DNA of 64,000 nt. It comes from Paenibacillus sp. JDR-2. GTDB taxonomy: Bacteria > Bacillota > Bacilli > Paenibacillales > Paenibacillaceae. The stretch is from the NCBI RefSeq assembly GCF_000023585.1, contig NC_012914.1, positions 1,374,501 to 1,438,500 on the forward strand. The letters run 5' to 3'. Position numbers and translations under genes: made by a program. Shown piece after piece: positions 17,584 to 27,100 of this stretch. The notes beneath the pieces are model-generated. The model searched no databases. It saw only the letters and a list, made by a program, of their open reading frames with translations, and was not told the origin of the DNA. How positions within the stretch are numbered: position 1 is the stretch's first letter; every line of letters begins with the position of its first letter.

Positions 17584-18696
17584 TTAGTCCCAGTTAATCG
17601 CCCGGAACGTCTTCGTCTCCGCCGATTCGCGCGCCTTGAGGCACTGTAGGGCGCTCAGCAAGCCGTCCTCGATAGGGCTGATTGAGGGATTATTATGTTG
17701 AATCATATCGATAAAATTGCGGGCAAGTACCTTGTCGCCCCCGAAGTGGCTTTGATCCGACTTGATCTGATAGGTTTCTATTCGATCGGTATGATGCATG
17801 AACACTTTGACGGTTTCGGTATAAAAATCAAACTCCACTGTTCCTTTGTAGCCAAGGAAACGCGCACCTCGGGCGGCGGCTCCCCTGCGGGCGAAAAAGT
17901 TCTGCGAGTAAGAGACATGCATCCCCGTGTCATAGGTGATAAGCGCGCTGCCGGAATCCTCGTTGCCCGTATCCGTGGCAAATACGCATTGCATTTTTTG
18001 GTCATACGCGGCGCTGTCGGGACAGTTATCCTTCTCGTCGCATTGATAGCAGTGCAAGCTGGCGAGCTTCTCGCCCTTATAGATTTGTTTAGAGGTCATG
18101 GCGCAAACACTGACGGGACGATTTTGCAGCACGTGATTGATGTAATCAAAATCATGCGTTGCTTTTTGCAGGAATAGCCCGCCGGTCAGCGACTCGTCCC
18201 GGTACCAATTATGGAAATAGACGGAGCCGTAAGGCACGTTATTTACAGCCTGAACATGCTCGATTGTTCCGATCTTGCCGGAATCCACGATTTCTTTGAC
18301 AACCTGCACGATGTCGCAAACGCGAAGCGGAAAGGAAACGATAACGGGCGGATTCCATTCTTCCGCGCCTGCTTTTAACCGGAGCAGATCCTCCATCGTT
18401 GTTGCAACGGGCTTTTCCAAGAAAAGCGGGATACTCGTCGGGAAAACCTTCAAGGCCATCTCGGTGTGGAGATTGCACCTCGTACCGATCAGAATGCCGT
18501 CTAAATCAGCGGAAGCGAGCATCTCCTCCGGCGTATCGTAAAAAGCGGCGTGTTGCTCAAGCTGGGGTTCCTGTTGCCGATAAACGCTGCTCTGAGGATC
18601 AACGATGGCCGTTACCGTGCAGGCCGGCTCCAGCTTGATCATTTCCTGAATGACGTGTTGGATCCGGGATCCATATCCAATGACGCCTAACTTCAT
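17584..18696 (-). CDS. Gfo/Idh/MocA family dehydrogenase with a four-cysteine cluster
   Basis: 370 residues from the ATG at 18696, directly behind AAAGGAGG; the much longer open frame upstream has no ribosome site and runs into the divergent promoter region. The N-terminal Rossmann domain begins K-L-G-V-I-G-Y-G-S, with the EKP motif at 94-96. The catalytic-site pattern T-H-D-F-D is at about 180-184. Residues 216-237 hold Cys216, Cys219, Cys225 and Cys237 (CYQC...C...C), resembling a small metal-binding knuckle, not part of the common fold. The family oxidises or reduces sugars and inositols with NAD(P). Divergent from an AraC regulator and GH35, so its substrate may be a galactoside-derived sugar; that is inference. 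Confidence 0.9.
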   Translation of the reverse strand: MKLGVIGYGSRIQHVIQEMIKLEPACTVTAIVDPQSSVYRQQEPQLEQHAAFYDTPEEMLASADLDGILIGTRCNLHTEMALKVFPTSIPLFLEKPVATTMEDLLRLKAGAEEWNPPVIVSFPLRVCDIVQVVKEIVDSGKIGTIEHVQAVNNVPYGSVYFHNWYRDESLTGGLFLQKATHDFDYINHVLQNRPVSVCAMTSKQIYKGEKLASLHCYQCDEKDNCPDSAAYDQKMQCVFATDTGNEDSGSALITYDTGMHVSYSQNFFARRGAAARGARFLGYKGTVEFDFYTETVKVFMHHTDRIETYQIKSDQSHFGGDKVLARNFIDMIQHNNPSISPIEDGLLSALQCLKARESAETKTFRAINWD

Positions 18697-18816
18697 AGTA
18701 ATTGCCTCCTTTAGTGGTGGTGATTGACTTGTCTCAGTATACGAAACAACGCCCCCCATTGGCTTTGTGCTGGCGGACGCATTATTTATCATTTTGGAAA
18801 GGGAGAGTGACTGCCG

Positions 18817-19743
18817 ATGAATCTGGAACGAACGCATCTGAACCTGTTGTTTGACATTCGCAGCATCATAACGATGTTTTATTTTGAATTTGACGGGAAT
18901 TACAGATTCCCGGGGGAGCAGCATGACTTCTGGGAGCTCGTATACGTCGATAAGGGAGAAATAGAGGTTGGCGCAGGCAGCCGGCGTTACATGTTGAAGC
19001 AAGGAGGACTCATATTTCATAAGCCGAACGAATTCCACAGCCTGACCGCGATACCCGGCAAAGCGCCAAATGTGATCGTCATGACCTTCGACTGCCATTC
19101 CAAGGAAATGGACCGGTTATCGGATAAAGTATTCCTGCTTGATCACGAGCAGCTTAGCGTCATGGCCCGTATTCTCAGCGAAGGGGCCAATGCCTTTGCG
19201 CTTCCCTTTCACTATCCGCTGGTCCGCAAACCGAATCCTTCGCTTGGCAGCGAGCAATTGGTGAAAATTCACCTGGAATCCCTTCTGATTTTGCTGCTGC
19301 GGGGCGATACGTCACGGGATTACGGAAGGGCGCCAATGCTGCTTACGAAGGAAAAGGAGGAGGCGCGGCTTGTATCTGCGATCGTGTCGCTTATGGAAGA
19401 AAGACTGTCCTCGCAACTGAGCTTGTTGGAGATCAGCCGGACGCTTCATATTGCCAATACGAAGCTGAAGGAGCAGTTCAAGCGCCATACGGGCAAGACG
19501 GTCATGGAGTATTACGCGCATATGAAGCTGGAGAAGGCCAAGCTGCTCATCCGCGAGGACGGTCATAACTTTACCGAAATAGCGCTCCAGCTGGGCTTTA
19601 GCAGCGTGCATTATTTCTCCAAGGCATTCAAGCGCTCGACCGGAATGAGTCCGTCCGAATACGCCAAGTCGGTCAAGGCAAGAAGCCGGATCGAGCAGAA
19701 GGCAAACGATTATTTTATATCTAATTTGGAGGTATCCATTTAA
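18817..19743 (+). CDS. AraC-family transcriptional regulator with cupin sensor domain
   Basis: 308 residues, ATG behind AAAGGGAGAG. The N-terminal cupin-like arm (about 20-105) has the H-D-F-W-E-L-V-Y-V-D-K-G-E start and H-K-P-N-E-F-H strand of sugar-binding AraC proteins. The C-terminal double helix-turn-helix (about 195-290) ends in G-M-S-P-S-E-Y. Its stop codon touches the ATG of the GH35 gene, whose ribosome site lies inside the end of this gene, so the two are co-transcribed. Divergent from the dehydrogenase; the 120-base gap probably holds its operator. Confidence 0.93.
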   Translation: MNLERTHLNLLFDIRSIITMFYFEFDGNYRFPGEQHDFWELVYVDKGEIEVGAGSRRYMLKQGGLIFHKPNEFHSLTAIPGKAPNVIVMTFDCHSKEMDRLSDKVFLLDHEQLSVMARILSEGANAFALPFHYPLVRKPNPSLGSEQLVKIHLESLLILLLRGDTSRDYGRAPMLLTKEKEEARLVSAIVSLMEERLSSQLSLLEISRTLHIANTKLKEQFKRHTGKTVMEYYAHMKLEKAKLLIREDGHNFTEIALQLGFSSVHYFSKAFKRSTGMSPSEYAKSVKARSRIEQKANDYFISNLEVSI

Positions 19744-21498
19744 ATGAGTCCACTGACTATTCAAGGCAAACAATTAATGCTGAACGATCGTCCGTTTCGA
19801 ATTATAGCCGGCGCCATCCATTATTTTCGCGTTGTTCCGGAGTACTGGCGCGACCGCCTGCTTAAATTGAAGGCATGCGGGTTTAATACGGTTGAAACTT
19901 ACGTGCCGTGGAATTTCCATGAGCCGGAGGAAGGCCGCTTTGTATTCGAGGGCATGGCGGATCTGGAGAAGTTCATCGCGCTTGCCGGCGAACTGGGATT
20001 GTACGCGATTGTTCGTCCAAGCCCGTACATTTGCGCGGAGTGGGAGTTTGGCGGATTGCCGGCATGGCTGCTCAAAGACCCCGGCATGCGCCTGCGCTGC
20101 AGCTATAAGCCGTTCCTGGACAAAGCGGATGCTTATTACGACGAACTGATCCCGCGCCTGACCCCGTTCCTGTCCACCAAGGGCGGTCCGCTCATCGCGA
20201 TGCAGATCGAGAACGAGTACGGCAGCTACGGCAACGATAAAACGTATCTCAACTACCTGAAGGAAGCACTCGTCAAACGCGGCGTGGATGTACTGCTATT
20301 TACCTCTGACGGACCGGAAGATTTTATGCTGCAAGGCGGCATGGTTGAAGGCGTATGGGAAACGGTTAATTTCGGATCCCGTTCGGCTGAGGCATTCGCC
20401 AAGCTGCAGGAATATCAGCCGGATCAGCCGCTTATGTGCATGGAATTTTGGAACGGCTGGTTCGACCACTGGGGGGAGACTCATCATACCCGCGGCGCCG
20501 CGGATGTTGCCCTGGTGCTTGACGAGATGCTGGCAGCCGGTGCTTCGGTCAATTTCTATATGTTCCATGGGGGGACCAACTTCGGCTTTTTCAGCGGAGC
20601 GAACTACACGGACAGACTGCTTCCGACGGTTACGAGCTACGACTACGATTCGCCGCTTAGCGAGAGCGGGGAATTGACGGAGAAATATTATGCCGTTCGC
20701 GAAGTCATTGCCAAGTATGCGGAGCTCGGACCGCTTGAGCTGCCGGCGCAAATCGTGGCAAAAAGCTTCGGTAGCGTGCGTATGACTGGCCAAGCTCGGC
20801 TGCTCGCTTCGCTTGATGAGTTGTCCGTACCGATTCCAAGCGTGTGCCCGGAGCCGATGGAGCAGTATGGCCAAAACTCGGGGTTTATCCTGTACGCGAC
20901 GCATTTAACCGGCCCGCGTCCGGCAAGCCGCCTCAACCTGCAGGAGGTTCATGACCGCGCGCTTATCTTTATTGACGGCGTGTTCAAAGGCGTTATTGAA
21001 CGCTCCAACCCGGAGCATGATCTCGTATTTGACGTACCGCCCGGCGGCGTGGAGCTGGCCATTCTCGTCGAGAATATGGGACGGATCAATTACGGTCCGC
21101 ACATGAAGGATGTTAAGGGAATTACCGAAGGCGTACGTTTCGGACAGCAGTTCCTGTTTAATTGGACGGTGCGCCCGTTGCCGCTGGATGACCTGTCCAA
21201 ACTGCAATTTTCTGCTTTAAGCAGTCAACCGTGCCTTCAGCCGTCCTTCTATCGGGGCGAGTTCGAAGTGGATGAGCCGGCCGACACGTTCCTAAGCATG
21301 AAAGGGTGGACCAAGGGTGTTGCCTATATGAACGGCTTTAATCTGGGTCGTTATTGGGAGATTGCGCCTCAAGAAACGTTGTACATTCCGGGGCCGCTGC
21401 TCCGCACGGGCAAAAACGAGATCATCGTATTCGAGCTGCACGCAGCGGAGTCCGCAAGCGTTAGCCTGCTGGACTGCCCGGTATTAAATAAGCAATAA
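19744..21498 (+). CDS. GH35 beta-galactosidase
   Basis: 584 residues, no signal peptide, start immediately after the AraC stop with GGAGG 12 bases upstream. The TIM-barrel domain has the GAIHYFR and ETYVPWNFHEP motifs, acid/base Glu158 in QIENEYGS and nucleophile Glu234 in MCMEFWNGWFDHWG. The C-terminal jelly-roll domains complete the usual bacterial length. It removes terminal beta-galactose, likely from imported galacto-oligosaccharides. Translationally coupled to the AraC regulator and closed by a terminator. Confidence 0.96.
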   Translation: MSPLTIQGKQLMLNDRPFRIIAGAIHYFRVVPEYWRDRLLKLKACGFNTVETYVPWNFHEPEEGRFVFEGMADLEKFIALAGELGLYAIVRPSPYICAEWEFGGLPAWLLKDPGMRLRCSYKPFLDKADAYYDELIPRLTPFLSTKGGPLIAMQIENEYGSYGNDKTYLNYLKEALVKRGVDVLLFTSDGPEDFMLQGGMVEGVWETVNFGSRSAEAFAKLQEYQPDQPLMCMEFWNGWFDHWGETHHTRGAADVALVLDEMLAAGASVNFYMFHGGTNFGFFSGANYTDRLLPTVTSYDYDSPLSESGELTEKYYAVREVIAKYAELGPLELPAQIVAKSFGSVRMTGQARLLASLDELSVPIPSVCPEPMEQYGQNSGFILYATHLTGPRPASRLNLQEVHDRALIFIDGVFKGVIERSNPEHDLVFDVPPGGVELAILVENMGRINYGPHMKDVKGITEGVRFGQQFLFNWTVRPLPLDDLSKLQFSALSSQPCLQPSFYRGEFEVDEPADTFLSMKGWTKGVAYMNGFNLGRYWEIAPQETLYIPGPLLRTGKNEIIVFELHAAESASVSLLDCPVLNKQ

Positions 21499-21505
21499 CA
21501 GTCAG

Positions 21506-21540
21506 CCCGCGAGCCCTAGAGGTGTTCGCGGGATTTTTTT
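21506..21540 (+). terminator. terminator after GH35
   Basis: CCCGCGA/TCGCGGG stem with a T7 run. Confidence 0.82.
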
Positions 21541-21592
21541 CGGAGATGCCCTCACTACGGTGCACTATGCTCTTAACTATCCGAATAATCAG

Positions 21593-21630
21593 AAAACGAC
21601 ATATCAAATAAAGCGCTTACAACATATTGA
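21593..21630 (+). promoter_or_regulatory. candidate promoter region of first beta-helix gene with cre site
   Basis: ATAAAGCGCTTACA (21608-21621) matches the CcpA cre consensus at 12 of 14 positions. AAAACGACA (21593-21601) is one mismatch from the AAAACCACA core shared by three other promoters here, and -10-like hexamers (CATATT/TATTGA) follow 30-32 nt later. The cre would overlap the -35 region and suggests catabolite repression. Confidence 0.5.
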
Positions 21631-21688
21631 AGTTATTTTTATTGTGCTACATTCTTGTGGAAATCCAAATAGAATGGAGGAAAGAAGA

Positions 21689-24007
21689 TTGAGGAGATTA
21701 CGTCAGACTCGCTGCGTACTGATTTTGACAGCTATTTTGTTACTCTTCACTAGCGTAGTCCCGGGTTTATCGATGTCCAAGGCATTGGCGTCCGGCACGC
21801 TGTTTGAAGATGATTTCGAGGACGGGAACGCGGATGGTTGGCAAACCACGTCGGGAATTTGGGCCGTCGCAACTAGCGGATCTAACAAGACGTACAAGCA
21901 AAGCAAGCCGGATAACAGCGGGGAAGCCCTCGCCGGATCAACCCTCTGGACGGACTACACGCTTGTAGCCGATGTGAAACTTCTGAGCGGCAGCGGAGCG
22001 ATTCTGAAATTCCGGTACCAAAGCAGCCTGCAGCATTACTTTCTGTACATGTCCCAGACCTCGATCCAGATCTTGAAGCAAACCGCTTCAGGGCAGCAAT
22101 CCATCGGGTATTATGGCGGCAGCGGTCTACTGAGCGCTTCACAGTTTACGACGATGAAAGTACAGGTAACGGGAAGCACGATCACGGTCTACCGTAACGG
22201 CAATGCGTTACTATCAGCAACCGACTCTTCCTATTCCTCCGGCAAAATCGGGTTAGCGACATGGGATACGACGGCCGAGTTTGACCATGTTGCGGTGACT
22301 TCCACTACGGGAAATACGTATTATGTCAGCAACAGCCTGGGAAATGACGGCAACAGCGGTCTCAGCCCAACCACGCCTTGGAAAACAATGGCCAAGGTCA
22401 GCGGCATGACCTTTCAGCCTGGCGACTGCATTTTGCTCAAAGCAGGCGACACCTGGAATGAAAGGCTTACGCTGAAGGGCACGGGTACGATAAACAATCC
22501 GATTACGGTTACTTCGTATGATTCCGGAAACAAGCCGGTCATAAGCGCCAACGCGCCAAATAGCGGAGTCGTTTATGGCCAAAACCTGAATCACTGGTTG
22601 ATTCGCGGATTGGCTGTTAAGGTGATCCCTTCCGCCAATCTTGTGTATACCAACAAATCAACCGGAATTCTCGTTGAATACGATACGACCAAGGTTCACG
22701 AAGGACTTCGGATTGAAGGCAACGAGGTGTACAGCACGACCCCGGACTCCAACACCTATGGCATCAATATCGTATCCTACGTACAAGGCTCGTCCTATGG
22801 TCTAGTAGCAAAGGATATGGTCATTGCCGGCAATAAAATCCATGATCTAGGCTGGTATGCCATCATTACGGCAGGCTGGGATTCGGCTAACGGCACAAGC
22901 TTTCATTCGCAGGAGTCTTATCAAAATTTCTATGTGGCCGAGAATGAAGTCACGAATATGGGGAACCAAGGAATCGTCATTGGAAACGCGCATGACTCGG
23001 CTATCGAGCGAAACGTTGTTCGTGCCGGGGGCCAAGCCAACTCCAACGGGTACGGCCCGGGAGGCCTATGGTATGTCTCCTCCCGAGACTCCGTTATCCG
23101 CTTCAATGAAGTATCGGAGATGAAAGATTCCGGATCCGGTTATGACGGTGCCGGCATTAACATTGACTGGTATTGCTCCAACATTACCGTTCAATATAAT
23201 TACTCGCATGATAATAAAGGCAACGGCTTCACCACGATGAGCAACAACGGAGGTAAAATTCTTAGCAACAAGGCAAGAGGAAACAAGGGTGAGCAGACAA
23301 ACGGCAGAGGTCAAATCGCGCTCGGGAATTTTACCGGTCTGCCTGCAAAGTCAACGGGGACGCATAACATGGAGGTTTCCGGGAATACGATTATCGTTGA
23401 CATAGCCGGCACAAACGGCATGAACAGCGCATTCTCCGATGATGGCGTAACGCCGGTCGCCGGCCTCTGGACGGGCAACAAGATCGCCAATAACAACATT
23501 GTCCTGAAATCGGGTTTTGCGGGCACCTCCGTTTTTAATATCGGTACAAACGCGATTATTGACGAAATAAAGAACAACCGCATTTACAGCAGCAACTCGA
23601 CGTTTATAGCAAGCAACAACGGTACGGCCTATAACGATTTATCCGCGTGGCAGTCGGGTACCGGCTACGATTCAGGTACGCAGCTGCTTGCTCTAGACAA
23701 CACGCTGCCGTCAACCGTCTCGGCTGTCACGTCAACGCTAAACGGCGGCTATGTGCAATTGAGCTGGTCGGCTGCTGCGGATTCGGGAAGCGGGATCGCT
23801 CACTACAATATTTACCGCGGTACGACACCGGGATTTACGCCTGCTTATTCCAATATGGTTGGGGAATCGACCGTAACGTCCTTCCTGGATAAGGAACGTC
23901 CCAAATCCAACACGACCTACTACTACAAAATAGAGGCCGAGGACTATAACGGAAACAATGGTTCTTCTTCAGCTGCCTACACAGCGGTTACCGGATTTAT
24001 ATCTTAG
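21689..24007 (+). CDS. secreted right-handed beta-helix protein (polysaccharide lyase-like) with FnIII domain
   Basis: 772 residues if read from the TTG at 21689, five bases after GGAGGAAAG; the ATG at 21674 lies before that site. A signal peptide covers about residues 1-38. Then come a LamG/jelly-roll-like domain (about 40-205, beginning L-F-E-D-D-F-E-D-G), a right-handed beta-helix with many N-N-x-I/V repeats (about 210-665), and a C-terminal fibronectin-III-like domain (about 680-770). No SLH domain, so it is probably released. Beta-helix proteins of this layout include polysaccharide lyases and glycosidases; I cannot place it in a numbered family. Its closest relative is the next gene, across the same domains. 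Confidence 0.82.
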   Translation: MRRLRQTRCVLILTAILLLFTSVVPGLSMSKALASGTLFEDDFEDGNADGWQTTSGIWAVATSGSNKTYKQSKPDNSGEALAGSTLWTDYTLVADVKLLSGSGAILKFRYQSSLQHYFLYMSQTSIQILKQTASGQQSIGYYGGSGLLSASQFTTMKVQVTGSTITVYRNGNALLSATDSSYSSGKIGLATWDTTAEFDHVAVTSTTGNTYYVSNSLGNDGNSGLSPTTPWKTMAKVSGMTFQPGDCILLKAGDTWNERLTLKGTGTINNPITVTSYDSGNKPVISANAPNSGVVYGQNLNHWLIRGLAVKVIPSANLVYTNKSTGILVEYDTTKVHEGLRIEGNEVYSTTPDSNTYGINIVSYVQGSSYGLVAKDMVIAGNKIHDLGWYAIITAGWDSANGTSFHSQESYQNFYVAENEVTNMGNQGIVIGNAHDSAIERNVVRAGGQANSNGYGPGGLWYVSSRDSVIRFNEVSEMKDSGSGYDGAGINIDWYCSNITVQYNYSHDNKGNGFTTMSNNGGKILSNKARGNKGEQTNGRGQIALGNFTGLPAKSTGTHNMEVSGNTIIVDIAGTNGMNSAFSDDGVTPVAGLWTGNKIANNNIVLKSGFAGTSVFNIGTNAIIDEIKNNRIYSSNSTFIASNNGTAYNDLSAWQSGTGYDSGTQLLALDNTLPSTVSAVTSTLNGGYVQLSWSAAADSGSGIAHYNIYRGTTPGFTPAYSNMVGESTVTSFLDKERPKSNTTYYYKIEAEDYNGNNGSSSAAYTAVTGFIS

Positions 24008-24020
24008 TCAAGCAAGCCAG

Positions 24021-24048
24021 CTCGTCCTCTAGGGGCGGGTTTTTTTTT
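24021..24048 (+). terminator. terminator after first beta-helix gene
   Basis: CTCGTCC/GGGCGGG (pairs in RNA with two G-U) followed by T9. Confidence 0.75.
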
Positions 24049-24067
24049 GCAAGCTTAGAATCAATTA

Positions 24068-24105
24068 AAAACCACATGAAAGGTTAAGCACTTACTACAT
24101 ATATA
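24068..24105 (+). promoter_or_regulatory. candidate promoter with AAAACCACA box, SLH beta-helix gene
   Basis: AAAACCACA (24068-24076) is followed exactly 32 nt later by -10-like TATATA (24100-24105), the same geometry as at 13880/13911. It suggests control by the same regulator as the transporter operon. Confidence 0.5.
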
Positions 24106-24170
24106 GGGTCAAACCGGGGTGATATATTGGATCTATTGTAACGATCCAAACCAATCAAATGGAGGAAATT

Positions 24171-27100
24171 ATGATGCGTAGCATGACTCATCGGGTTTTT
24201 ATCGTGTTATTGGCATTTCTTTTGATTACTATGAGTGTTACTCAACTCGGGATGGCTGCGTCGGCTGATACAGCCGATCCGATTCTGTTCAAGGACGGTT
24301 TCGACGAAGCTGGATCGGAGGCTTGGACGCCCGTTAGCGGAACATGGGGAACCGAAAACAGCAGCGCAGCCTCATTGTTTTCGGATGATTTTGAAAGCGG
24401 AAACATAAACCAATGGACGAACAATGCCGGCAACTGGTCCAGTGTAACGGAGGATACGCAAAAAGCTTATAAACAAAACAAGGAGGAGGGGGCATCGGAT
24501 TTGCTCGCTGGCGAGCTGTCCTGGACGGATTATGCCTTGGAGTCCAACGTGAAGCTGATTAGCGGTACGGGAGCGATGATGAAGTTTCGGTATCAGGACG
24601 AACAGCATTTTTACTTTCTGTACATGTCGAACGATTATATCAAAATCATGAAACAGAACGGTTCCGCCCAGGAATGGATCGGGCAATACAACGGTCCGTC
24701 CCTCGATCCAGCAAAATTCGTGAACATCAAGGTGACGGCGGAAAGCAACAGCTTCCTAGTATATTTAGACGGGGAGCTGGTACTGAAGGCATCCGATGCA
24801 GCCGCTCCTTATATATCCGGTAAAATCGGCCTTGCCACCTGGTCGACCGTTGTGGTGTTCGATGAGGTCAAGGTGTCGGGAAGCGAATCCAATCAGGTGT
24901 ACAGCCAGACGGACGCAAGCGGCGGCGAAGCTTATGCCGGAGAAGGAACCTGGAAGAACTATTCCGTGCAAACGCTAATCAAGAAAGGCGAACTTTCGGC
25001 CGACGGGTCAGTTGGAGTGACGCTTCGCAGGCAAGCGAACGGTGACGGATACCGCATGCAGTATTCGGGAAGCGGCATGCTTCAAATCGTGAAGGTGGAA
25101 GACGGAATCGAAACAATGCTTGATGAAGCGCCGTTTACGATGAACAGCGGCACCTCGTATCTGCTTAGATGCGTTTCTGCAGGCAAATTCCTGGAATTGT
25201 ACGTCAATGGAGCCAAGTATGCATCGGCGCAGGATACCAAGTACTCATCGGGCAACATTGCGCTGCTTAACGTGAAGGCGAAAGCCAGCTATGACAGCGT
25301 AATCGTCTCCGCGGAATCTCCGCCTGCCATTTCGGAGGGGAATACCGCCTACTATATTAGTTCCGGCACGGGTGACGATACCAACGACGGTCTGACCGAA
25401 GCGACAGCATGGAAGACTATGGGGAAAATCAGCGCCATGACCTTTCAGCCGGGCGACCGCATTTTGCTTAAATCCGGCGATGTCTGGAAGGAGAGGTTGA
25501 CCCTGAAGGGGATGGGATCGATGGAAGACCCGATCACGATCACCTCTTACGGGACGGGCAGCAAGCCGAAAATCTCCGCGAATGCTCCGGGCAGCGGGGT
25601 TGTGCTCGGCTTAAATCTGAGCCACTGGCTCATTCAAGGCTTGGCAGTTGAGGCTATCCCTTCCTCGACGCTTGCCTGGGGCAATGTAACCAACGGCATC
25701 AAGATCGAATACGATAACTCCCGTGTTTACGAGGGACTGAGGATCGACGGCAACGAAGTATTCAGCACGTCGCCAGACACGAACACAAACGGTATCGTTA
25801 TTACGGCTAACGTGCCGGGAACGGATTTTAAGGAAATTGCAAACGACATTACCATCTCGGGCAATAACGTGCATGACCTGGGCTGGTACGGCATCACGTC
25901 ATCCGGCTGGGATAACGTGAAACAAGAAGAGCTGCGCTCCCAGTTGTCTTACGGCAACCTCTATGTCACGGACAATGAAGTGGTCAACATGGGGAACCAA
26001 GGCATCGTTATACAGAACGCACATGACTCAGCGATTGAACACAATATCGTGCGTGCGGGCGGACAAGCCGACTCGAACGGCTACGGACCCGGCGGTCTTT
26101 GGTATATCGCATCGCGGGATTCCGTTATCCGTTTCAATGAAGTATCCGAGATGAAGGATTCCGAATCCGGCTATGACGGAGCGGGGATCAACGTTGACTG
26201 GTATTGCGATAACATTACGGTCGAATACAACTACACGCACGACAACAAGGGTAACGGCTTTACAACGATGAGTAACCGCGGCACGAAAATCCTCAACAAC
26301 AAAGCGAAGGGCAACAAGGGCGAGCAAGGCAACGGACGCGGCCAAATCGCGCTTGGCAGCTTTACGGGACGTCCGGATCTGTCCACAGGTCTTCACGACA
26401 TTGAGGTGGCAGGCAATACGGTTATCGTGGATGCGGAAGGCACAAACGGGATTAACAGTGCGTCGAATCCGTATGGATTTTATTCCGGTGACCGCATTCG
26501 CAACAATAACATTGTGATGAAAGAAGGCGTACCTAATACATCCGTATTCAGCATCGGCAGCGATACGCGGTTTGACGAGATCGATCATAACCGCGTTTAT
26601 AGCCTGGATAGCGCGTTCCGTGCCAGCCAGTACGGGACGGATTACGACAGCCTCGCATCCTGGCAGACGGCTACCGGCTTTGACTCAAGCACGCGTGTAT
26701 TTGGTGCAGACAACTCACTGCCAGGCGAAGTCCGGAATCTGGCGGCTGCCGTTAACGGATATATTCAATTGAACTGGTCCGCCTCATCCGATGAAGGTAG
26801 CGGCGTTGCGCACTACAATATTTACCGCGGCATAACGGCCGGCTTTACTCCGTCCTATGCCAATATGGTGGGCGAGTCAAAGGAAACGTCCTTTATCGAC
26901 CGCGAGCGGCCAGCATCCAATCAAACCTATTACTACAAGGTGGAAGCAGAAGATTACAGCGGCAACGCGGGTCCGGCATCGGCGGCCCTTCAGGCCGTAA
27001 CGGGTGATATTCCTGCCGCTACGGCTCCGGAAAAGGTTGTCGATTTTACGGTTCTGCGCGAGGGCGACACGATCCGTACCGCCGAATTCACCGTTATGCC

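Noticed and set aside
17584-19098. A 504-residue version of the dehydrogenase
   Set aside because: The added N-terminal part has no ribosome site and covers the divergent regulator; AAAGGAGG precedes the ATG at 18696, where the Rossmann fold begins.
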